From the NCBI RefSeq assembly GCF_041261205.1, contig NZ_JBGCCH010000019.1, positions 115,749 through 179,748 on the forward strand: a stretch of DNA of 64,000 bases, written 5' to 3'. Made by a program: the position numbers and the translations under genes. Below the pieces are notes generated by a model that saw nothing but the letters and a program-made list of their open reading frames with translations, was not told where the DNA came from and made no database searches. The number at the start of each line of letters is the position of its first letter. The stretch's first letter is position 1. The stretch is from Catenulispora sp. MAP5-51. Its GTDB lineage: Bacteria; Actinomycetota; Actinomycetes; Streptomycetales; Catenulisporaceae. Positions 35,417-41,977 of the stretch are shown one piece after another.

Positions 35417-36216
35417 GCGCGCCCCGCCCCGGCCGCTACGCCAGCGGACGCTGGCTGCGCATCGCGCACCCGCGGCCCGAGGCGCAGACCGTCCTGGTCG
35501 CCTTCCCGCACGCCGGCGGCTCGGCCACCTTCTTCCGGGCCTGGGGCGCCCTGCTGCCGCCGGACGTCGAACTGGTCGCGGTGCAGTACCCCGGCCGCCT
35601 GGACCGGCTGCGCGAACCCTGCATCGACGACGTGCACCAGCTGGCCGAGGCGATCCTGAAGGCCCTGGACGGCCGTCTGGACCGGGACATCGCCCTGTTC
35701 GGCCACAGCCTGGGCGCCCTGGTCGCCTTCGAGACCGCGCTGCGGATGGAGGATCAGGGCCTGGACATCAGAGCCCTGTTCCTGTCGAGCCCGCCGGCCC
35801 GCGACGCGCAAGCCCGCCGCCGCCCGCACCTGTCCGATGAGAGCCTGCTGGATGAACTGCGCCGGCTCGGCGCCACCCCGGCCGACGTCATCGACGATCC
35901 GCGCGCGTGCGAGACCATCCTCGTGGGCCTGCGGGGCGACTACCGCGCCGCCGCCCACTACGTCCCCGATCCCGACCGCCGGCTGCGCTGCCCGGTCGAA
36001 GCGCTGATCGGCGACGACGACCCCGATGTCAGTCCGGTCGCGACCAAGGCCTGGGCGGCGGCCACGGCGGGCGCGTGGGCGCTGCACGAGTTCGCCGGCG
36101 ACCACTTCTACCTCGTTCCGCAGCGCACCGCCGTGCTGGAGCTGGTCGCGGACCGGCTCGGCGCGCCAGGGCCCGGCCCGCTGCCGGGCGGGAGGGCAGA
36201 CCTGTGCCGTCACTAG
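35413..36216 (+). CDS. type II thioesterase (alpha/beta-hydrolase)
   Basis: A 267-residue type II thioesterase. It has VLVAFPHAGGSATFFRAW, AVQYPGR, the nucleophile elbow FGHSLGALVAFE (Ser99), and the late Asp and His (GDHFYLV). Such enzymes clear stalled or wrongly primed carrier domains. Because neither NRPS carries a C-terminal TE domain, it could also release the product. It starts at GTG 35413 overlapping the reductase stop, and its 3' end overlaps the next P450 by 13 bases. It resembles PchC/YbtT in role and position. Confidence 0.9.
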   Translation: MSAPRPGRYASGRWLRIAHPRPEAQTVLVAFPHAGGSATFFRAWGALLPPDVELVAVQYPGRLDRLREPCIDDVHQLAEAILKALDGRLDRDIALFGHSLGALVAFETALRMEDQGLDIRALFLSSPPARDAQARRRPHLSDESLLDELRRLGATPADVIDDPRACETILVGLRGDYRAAAHYVPDPDRRLRCPVEALIGDDDPDVSPVATKAWAAATAGAWALHEFAGDHFYLVPQRTAVLELVADRLGAPGPGPLPGGRADLCRH

Positions 36217-37433
36217 GATCCGTGCTGCCGCCCAAATTCGACCTCTACGACCCGGCGGTCGTCGCCGACCCCTACCCGGTCTACGCCGAACTGCGCGCCG
36301 CGGGTCCGCTCGGCCGTGGCGGCCCCGGCCAGTGGGTCGTGCCCCGCTTCGCCGACGTGGCCAGGTTCATGGCCGACAAGCGGCTGTCCGGCAACTTCTC
36401 CGACGACCACCACCGTCCGACCATCGGCAGCGGTCCGGCCAGCGACTTCTTCCAGCGCGTCATCCTCAACCAGGACCCGCCGGACCACACCCGGCTGCGC
36501 CGCCTGATGGGCCGGGCGATCTCGCCGGGACTGGCCCGCGACCTGACCCCGGCCATCGTCCGGATCGTCGAGGAGCTGCTGGCCCCGGCCATGGACGGCG
36601 AACCCTTCGACGCCGTCACCGACCTCGCGCATCCGCTTCCGTTGCGGGTGCTGGGCGAACTGGTCGGCATCGACGCCGGCGACCTGACCGAGGTCGGCCG
36701 GCGCGCCATCGACGTGGCCAAGGCCTTCGCCGCCGTCCTGGGTCCGGACGAACGCCAGGCCGCCCACGACTCGGTCATGTGGCTGCGCGACTATCTCAAT
36801 ACTCTGCTGGACGAGCGCCGCGCGGCGCCCGGCGGCCGCGACATGCTCTCCCGGCTGGCGGCGGCCCGCGACGGCACTGATGGCATCGATGGCACCGACC
36901 GGCTCACCGACGACGAGATCATCGAGAACGTCCTGTTCACCTTGTTCGCCGGCTACGAGACCACGATGAGCACCATCGCGACCGGCTGCCAGGTGCTCTC
37001 CGAACTGCCGGACCAGCTGGCCCGGCTGCGCGAGGATCCGACGCTGGTGCCCTCGGCGGTCGAGGAGTTCCTGCGCTACGACGCGCCGATCCAGGTCAAA
37101 CTCCGGCACGCGCTGGTCCCGATCCCGTTCGGCGGCCGCGTGCTGCGGCCCGGCCGGATCGTGGTCCTGCTGCTGGGCTCGGCCAACCACGACGAGCGGC
37201 AGTTCGACGACCCGGCGCGCATCGACGTCGGGCGGCACCCGAACCCGCACCAGAGCTTCGGCGGCGGACACCACCGCTGCATCGGGGCCGCCTTGGCGCG
37301 CGCCGAGCTGTGCGCGGTCTTCGACCGGATCGGCCGGCTGGCCGCTTTGGAGCCGGCCGGGCCCGCGGTGCGGCAGCTGCGGCCCGGGTTCCGGGCCTTC
37401 GCCAACGTGCCGCTGACCGTGGTGCCGGCGTAG
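36204..37433 (+). CDS. cytochrome P450, tandem copy A
   Basis: A 409-residue P450: I-helix LFAGYETTMSTIATG with the normal Thr pair, VEEFLRYDAPIQVK, and heme loop FGGGHHRCIGAAL with C359. It is paralogous to the next gene; the two share (D)FFxR(V/I)(I/V)LNxDPPxHT and YDAP(I/V)QVK. It starts at GTG 36204 behind GGGAGGG, inside the end of the thioesterase gene. The pair probably tailors the heterocyclic product (hydroxylation, ring oxidation or coupling). A short D-G-T-D-G-I-D-G-T-D repeat is present near 36880. Confidence 0.92.
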   Translation: MPSLGSVLPPKFDLYDPAVVADPYPVYAELRAAGPLGRGGPGQWVVPRFADVARFMADKRLSGNFSDDHHRPTIGSGPASDFFQRVILNQDPPDHTRLRRLMGRAISPGLARDLTPAIVRIVEELLAPAMDGEPFDAVTDLAHPLPLRVLGELVGIDAGDLTEVGRRAIDVAKAFAAVLGPDERQAAHDSVMWLRDYLNTLLDERRAAPGGRDMLSRLAAARDGTDGIDGTDRLTDDEIIENVLFTLFAGYETTMSTIATGCQVLSELPDQLARLREDPTLVPSAVEEFLRYDAPIQVKLRHALVPIPFGGRVLRPGRIVVLLLGSANHDERQFDDPARIDVGRHPNPHQSFGGGHHRCIGAALARAELCAVFDRIGRLAALEPAGPAVRQLRPGFRAFANVPLTVVPA

Positions 37434-37444
37434 GGAGAGGCGTC

Positions 37445-38653
37445 ATGAACAAGATCCTCGCCCCGCGCTTCGATCCGCTCGACCCGGACGTACAGCAGGA
37501 TCCGTATCCGACCTACGCACGGCTGCGCGAGAGCGGCGCGCTGTGTCGCGGCGGCCCGGCGCAGTGGGTGGTGACCCGGTACGCCGACGTGATGGAACTG
37601 GTCCGCGATCCGCGCCTGGGCAGCGAATACGACGCCGACTACCACCGCATCGCGCTGGGAGCCGGACCGCTGGCCGATTTCTTCGGCCGGATCGTCCTCA
37701 ACCGCGACCCGCCGAGACACACCGTGCTGCGCCGGCTCATCGGGCAGGCGTTCACGCCGCTGGCGGTGCGCGAACGCGGCGAGACGATCGCGGCGATCGT
37801 CGAGCGCGCACTGGCCCCGGCGCGGGACGGCGCGCGGCTGGACGGCGTCGCGGATCTGGCGCATGTGCTGCCGATCCGGGTGCTGGCCGACTTCGTGGGC
37901 CTGGAACCGGACTGCCTCGACGAGGTCCGGCCGCGGGCCCTGGCCCTGTCGCGGGCCTTCGCGACCTTCCTGCCCGAGGCCGACCGGCCCGCCGCGCATG
38001 AGGCCGTGACGTGGCTGCGCACGCTGGTCGTCGACCTCTTCGAACGCCGCCGGTGCGCCCCGCGCGACGATCTCGTCTCGCGGCTGGTGTCCTCTCAGAG
38101 CTCCGCTGACGGCGCGCCGAGCCTGGACGACCTCGTCGACAACGTGGTCTTCCTGCTGTTCGCCGGCTTCGCCACCACCACCGACCTGCTGGCCACCGGC
38201 TGCGCGGCGCTGCTGGCGCACCCCGGCGAGCTGGCCCGGCTGCGTGCCGATCCGGCGCTGGTGCCCTCGGCGGTCGAGGAGTTCCTGCGCTACGACGCGC
38301 CGGTCCAGGTCAAGAGTCGCCTGACACGCGAGCCGGTGCAGGTGGCTGGACGCACGATCCGGGCCGGCCGCATCCTGGTCCTGCTGATCGGCTCGGCCAA
38401 CCGGGACCCGGCCAGGTTCCCGGACCCGGACCGGCTCGACGTGGGGCGCGATCCCAACCCGCACCTGAGTTTCGGCGGCGGCGGCATCCACCACTGCGTG
38501 GGCGCGGCGCTGGCCCGGGCCGAGGCGGTCGCGGTGTTCGGGCGCCTGGTGCGCGGGTTCGCCGACGTGCGGCCCGACGGCCCGGCGATCCGCCGTCCCA
38601 GCCCCAGTTTCCGTGGCTACGCAAGCGTGCCGATGCTCCTGACGCCCGCGTAG
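37445..38653 (+). CDS. cytochrome P450, tandem copy B, with altered heme loop
   Basis: A 402-residue paralog of the preceding P450. The I-helix reads LFAGFATTTDLLATG: the Thr pair is kept but the acidic residue of A-G-x-E/D-T is Ala. The heme-binding loop reads SFGGGGIHHCVGAAL, with seven residues between the Phe and the Cys ligand (C351) instead of the usual six, so one Gly is inserted. This may alter the heme pocket or reflect a repeat-type GGC expansion. ATG 37445 follows GGGAGAGG. It lies 11 bases after copy A and belongs to the same operon. Confidence 0.9.
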   Translation: MNKILAPRFDPLDPDVQQDPYPTYARLRESGALCRGGPAQWVVTRYADVMELVRDPRLGSEYDADYHRIALGAGPLADFFGRIVLNRDPPRHTVLRRLIGQAFTPLAVRERGETIAAIVERALAPARDGARLDGVADLAHVLPIRVLADFVGLEPDCLDEVRPRALALSRAFATFLPEADRPAAHEAVTWLRTLVVDLFERRRCAPRDDLVSRLVSSQSSADGAPSLDDLVDNVVFLLFAGFATTTDLLATGCAALLAHPGELARLRADPALVPSAVEEFLRYDAPVQVKSRLTREPVQVAGRTIRAGRILVLLIGSANRDPARFPDPDRLDVGRDPNPHLSFGGGGIHHCVGAALARAEAVAVFGRLVRGFADVRPDGPAIRRPSPSFRGYASVPMLLTPA

Positions 38654-38696
38654 CAGAACCCTCATTCCATCGCTGCGACCGCCAGGAGGCCTGAGA

Positions 38697-40316
38697 ATGC
38701 TGACCGGATGCGTACCCTGGCCGGCCGAGGACGCCGAGCGCTATCGCCGGCTCGGCTACTGGCGCGGACAGGCGCTGGGCGACGTGCTGCGCGACGCGGT
38801 GCCCGGCAACGAGGACCGGACCGCACTGGTGTCCGGCCGCGAGGAGTGGACGTTCGCCGCCGTGGACACCGTGGCCGACCGCATGGCCGCCGGGCTGCAC
38901 GACCTCGGGCTGCGTCCCGGGGACCGGGTCGTGGTGCAGCTGCCGAACATCCCGCAGTTCCTGACGCTGTCGCTGGCGCTGTTCCGGCTCGGCGCGCTCC
39001 CGGTCTACGCGCTGCCGGCGCACCGGGCCAGCGAGATCGAATACCTGTGTCAGATGTCTGATGCCGTCGCCTACGTCGTCCCGGGCCGGTATCGCGGGTT
39101 CGACTACCGGAAGCTGGCCCGCGAAGTGTGCGGCCGGGTGCGGCTGGAGCACGTGATCGTGGCCGGCGAGCCCGAGGAGTTCCTCGCGCTGGGCGCCATC
39201 GAGGCGCCGGTCCGGGAACTGCCCGCGCCCGACCCCGGCGACGTGGCCTTCTTCCTGCTCTCCGGCGGCACGACCGGGCTGCCCAAGCTGATCCCGCGCA
39301 CTCACGACGACTACGCCTACCAGCTGCGGGCCACCGCGCAGGGCCTCGGCGTGGGCTCCGGCAGCGCCTACCTGGCCGCGCTGCCGGTGGCGCACAACGC
39401 CGCGCTCGGCTGCCCCGGCGTGCTGGGCACCTACCTGGCCGGCGGCCTGACGGTGCTGGCCGGCGGGGCCGCGCCGGACGAGGCGTTCGGGCTGATCGCC
39501 CGGCACCGGGTGACTCTCACGACCCTGATGCCGCCGCTGGTGAAGCTGTGGCTGGACGCGGCACCGCTGTTCGACGTGGACGTCTCCGGCGTGCTGCTGC
39601 AGATCGGCTCGGCGAAACTGCCGCTGGAGGTGGCCCGCCGGATCCGCCCCGAGTTGGGCTGCGAGGTCACCCACTGGTTCGGCATGGCCGAAGGACTGCT
39701 CACCTACACCCGCCCCGGCGAGCCCGACGACGTGGTCTTCCCCAGCACTGGCCGCCCGATGTGCGAACACGACGAGGTGAAAGTCGTCGACGCCGACTGG
39801 GTGCCGGTCGGGCAAGGCGAGATCGGCGAACTGGTGACCCGCGGCCCCTACACCATCCGCGGCTACTACCGCGCCGAGGAGCACAACGCCCGCACCTTCA
39901 CCGCCGACGGATGGTTCCACACCGGCGATCTGGTCCGGCTCACCCCGGCCGGCGACATGGTGGTCGAGGGTCGTATCAAGGACGTGATCAACCGCGGCGG
40001 CGAGAAGGTCTCCCCGGCCGAGGTCGAGGATCATCTGCTGGCACATCCCGGCGTGCGGGACGTGTCGGTGGTCGGCGTCGCGGACGAGGTGCTGGGGGAG
40101 AAGAGCTGCGCCTGGGTCATCGCCGCCGACGGGGCCGACGCCCCGCTGACGCTTGCCGAGCTTCGCAGGTTCCTGCTGGAGCGCGGGGTGGCGGCGTTCA
40201 AGCTGCCGGACCAGGTGGCCTTCACCAAGGAGTTCCCGCACACCCGGGTGGGCAAGGTGAACAAGGCCGAGCTGGCGCGCCTCGCGACCGAGCAGGTGCG
40301 AATCGCGGCTTTCTGA
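38697..40316 (+). CDS. aryl acid-AMP ligase (salicylate/2,3-DHB-AMP ligase family), starter-loading enzyme
   Basis: A 539-residue stand-alone adenylation enzyme of the EntE/DhbE/PchD/YbtE type: LLSGGTTGLPKLIPRTHDDYAYQ, ALPVAHNAALGCPGVLGTYLAGG, FGMAEGLLTYTRPGE and GRIKDVINRGGEKVSPAEVE. It should activate an aromatic acid and load the aryl carrier domain of NRPS1. At DhbE positions 235, 236, 240 and 337 it has Asn, Ala, Cys and Leu. Cys240/Leu337 are the salicylate-type choices, but Ala replaces the ring-stacking Tyr/Phe236. This widens the pocket and could admit a larger, for example bicyclic, acid. No salicylate or isochorismate gene is nearby. It is the last gene of the NRPS operon, before a strong terminator. 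Confidence 0.92.
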   Translation: MLTGCVPWPAEDAERYRRLGYWRGQALGDVLRDAVPGNEDRTALVSGREEWTFAAVDTVADRMAAGLHDLGLRPGDRVVVQLPNIPQFLTLSLALFRLGALPVYALPAHRASEIEYLCQMSDAVAYVVPGRYRGFDYRKLAREVCGRVRLEHVIVAGEPEEFLALGAIEAPVRELPAPDPGDVAFFLLSGGTTGLPKLIPRTHDDYAYQLRATAQGLGVGSGSAYLAALPVAHNAALGCPGVLGTYLAGGLTVLAGGAAPDEAFGLIARHRVTLTTLMPPLVKLWLDAAPLFDVDVSGVLLQIGSAKLPLEVARRIRPELGCEVTHWFGMAEGLLTYTRPGEPDDVVFPSTGRPMCEHDEVKVVDADWVPVGQGEIGELVTRGPYTIRGYYRAEEHNARTFTADGWFHTGDLVRLTPAGDMVVEGRIKDVINRGGEKVSPAEVEDHLLAHPGVRDVSVVGVADEVLGEKSCAWVIAADGADAPLTLAELRRFLLERGVAAFKLPDQVAFTKEFPHTRVGKVNKAELARLATEQVRIAAF

Positions 40317-40322
40317 CTGAGT

Positions 40323-40380
40323 GGCCTGAACGAGCACCGTGAACGAGCACCCTGAATGAGCAACCTGAGTGAGCAATCAG
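40323..40380. repeat. short tandem repeat between stop codon and terminator
   Basis: About four degenerate units of 13-15 bases (core TGAACGAGCACC, later TGAATGAGCAACC and TGAGTGAGCAA) follow the ligase stop codon. Each unit contains a TGA. No coding function is seen. Confidence 0.75.
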
Positions 40381-40408
40381 GGCCGGTCCCTTGAGGACCG
40401 GCCCTGAT
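40376..40408. terminator. strong hairpin terminator between convergent operons
   Basis: ATCAGGGCCGGTCC pairs perfectly with GGACCGGCCCTGAT around a CTTGA loop. The 14-pair stem lies between the stop codon of the aryl-AMP ligase and the end of the convergent regulator gene and can serve both directions. Confidence 0.9.
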
Positions 40409-40422
40409 TCGCTGCTGACCTT

Positions 40423-41676
40423 CTACTCGGGATCGCTGCGCAACTGCTCGGCGACTTCCAGCCATTCCATCGCTATCGCGCACGCCAGATCCGCGACCAT
40501 GAACGCGCAGTGCGGCGGCAGCAGGTACACCACCGACTCCCAGCCGCCGGCGCCGCCGGCCCGGGTGTCGAGCCAGCGCAGCACTTCGCGGCCGGAGTCG
40601 GTGAAGCGGACCGAGGGGTCGCGGCGCAGGCTGCGCAGGACCGTGCCGCGGTCGCGGACCTGGCTGACGCGGCTGGAGGTCCAGCGGCGCAGATGGCGTT
40701 CCAGGGTCATGGACTGCGGCCGGACCTCGACGTTGCGCTGTCCCGGGGGCAGCGGGTCCTCGCCGCGGCGCATGCGGTCGCGGACGTCGCGGGCGGTGCC
40801 GGGGGAGATGCCGGCCTCGGTGGCCACGTCGCGGACCGAGGCGTCGGGGCTGGCGGCGAACAGTTCGCTGGCGCGGCGGCGGCGGTCCGCGCCGTTCACC
40901 GGGCGCGAGCGTCCGTCGCGGCCGATGCGGCTGGTCGGGGCCTCGGGCAGGTCGCCCTCGCGGCGCCGGATGCCGCTGACGGTCTTGGGTGACAGGCCGG
41001 TGACGTTCGCTATGGCCCGGTCCGACCACTGCGGGTGCGAGAGCAGGATGCGGGCGGCGGCGGCCTCGCGGTCGGCCAGGGACAGCGGCAGGCCGTGCGA
41101 GACGTTGGCCTCGACCGCCATCACGAAGGCGGCGTCCGCCTCGACGTCGCACATCCGGGCCGTGATCGTCTGCTCGCCGCGCAGCATCGCCGCGCGCAGC
41201 CGGTGCATCCCGTCGATCACGCGCAGGGTCCGCCGGTGCACGAGGATCGGGGGCAGTTCGGTGTAGGCCTCGGCCAGGATCTGCACGTGCTGCGTGTCCT
41301 CGCCGGCCAGGCGCGGCGAGTCGGCCGGGAGCAGGTCCTCGATCAGCAGCTCGACGAGGTCCTCGGAGCCCGCCGGCACTGCCGGAGCCTGCGGGGCGTC
41401 AGAGTCGTCAGAGTCGTCAGAGGTGTCAGAGGTTTTAGATGCTTCAGATGCGTCAGGTGCGTCAGAGGTGTCCGGGGCGACCAGGGTGAGCGCCGGCTGG
41501 GTGCTGGCCGCCTTCGCCGCCGCGATCGGGCACGGCACCGGGGGAGCCGGCTGCCAGCCGGTGAACGCCGATAAGTCGCCCGGACGATCCGCGGGGGGCT
41601 TGGGTGAATCCAGGCCGTCGCCGTCGAACCAGTGCACGGTGTCGCTCAGGATCGCGATTTCACTGAGTCGTGCCAT
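40423..41676 (-). CDS. StrR/NovG-type ParB-like pathway regulator
   Basis: A 417-residue DNA-binding protein. The ParB/Srx-like domain (about 113-200) has SPRLAGEDTQHVQILAEAY, LPPILVHRRTLRVIDGMHRL and ANVSHGLPLSLADREAAAARI. A helix-turn-helix follows in WSDRAIANVTGLSPKTVSGIRRR. A second HTH-like part reads ASVRDVATEAGISPGTARDVRDRMRRGE. This arrangement is that of StrR and NovG, positive regulators of antibiotic clusters. Residues 70-95 are a Ser/Asp-rich stretch coded by 9-base repeats. It is the only obvious pathway regulator here and probably drives the cluster. ATG 41676 was chosen over a frame starting at 41751. It is divergent from the LanB-like gene. Confidence 0.9.
   Translation of the reverse strand: MARLSEIAILSDTVHWFDGDGLDSPKPPADRPGDLSAFTGWQPAPPVPCPIAAAKAASTQPALTLVAPDTSDAPDASEASKTSDTSDDSDDSDAPQAPAVPAGSEDLVELLIEDLLPADSPRLAGEDTQHVQILAEAYTELPPILVHRRTLRVIDGMHRLRAAMLRGEQTITARMCDVEADAAFVMAVEANVSHGLPLSLADREAAAARILLSHPQWSDRAIANVTGLSPKTVSGIRRREGDLPEAPTSRIGRDGRSRPVNGADRRRRASELFAASPDASVRDVATEAGISPGTARDVRDRMRRGEDPLPPGQRNVEVRPQSMTLERHLRRWTSSRVSQVRDRGTVLRSLRRDPSVRFTDSGREVLRWLDTRAGGAGGWESVVYLLPPHCAFMVADLACAIAMEWLEVAEQLRSDPE
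41395..41475 (-). repeat. 9-base tandem repeats in the regulator linker
   Basis: Degenerate 9-base units (plus-strand core GTCAGAGTC/GTCAGAGGT) encode an acidic S-D/S-E linker before the ParB-like domain. The frame is kept. Confidence 0.75.
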
Positions 41677-41796
41677 GGGCGGCGGGTTCCTTTCTCGACG
41701 ACGGCGTGGAGATCGGCACACATATGCGAGGTCTGACCCGGCCAGCATCATCGGCCCGCCTGGTCACGGTCAAGAAGAGTTAATCGTGGTTGAGAC

Positions 41797-41813
41797 GGAT
41801 ATGGTACATATCC
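41797..41813. promoter_or_regulatory. palindromic operator candidate between regulator and LanB-like gene
   Basis: GGATATG-GTA-CATATCC is a perfect 7+7 inverted repeat and one of the few AT-rich sites in the window. It sits in the 301-base gene-free region 41677-41977 between the divergent regulator and LanB-like genes. No other clear feature was found in that region, apart from a doubtful 33-codon frame from 41902. Confidence 0.55.
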
Positions 41814-41977
41814 CGTCCCCGGCCGGATAATCCTCGGCGGAAGCCGGCCGCACCGCCGCTGGTGAGCGAGTCGCCCAGCCGCAGGCCGGAAGCGCATCCG
41901 TATGAGGACTGAAGGGGAAACCCTGATACCGCTGCCCGGGACGTTCACCGTCCCGATGAGGAGGCGACACGAATCCG

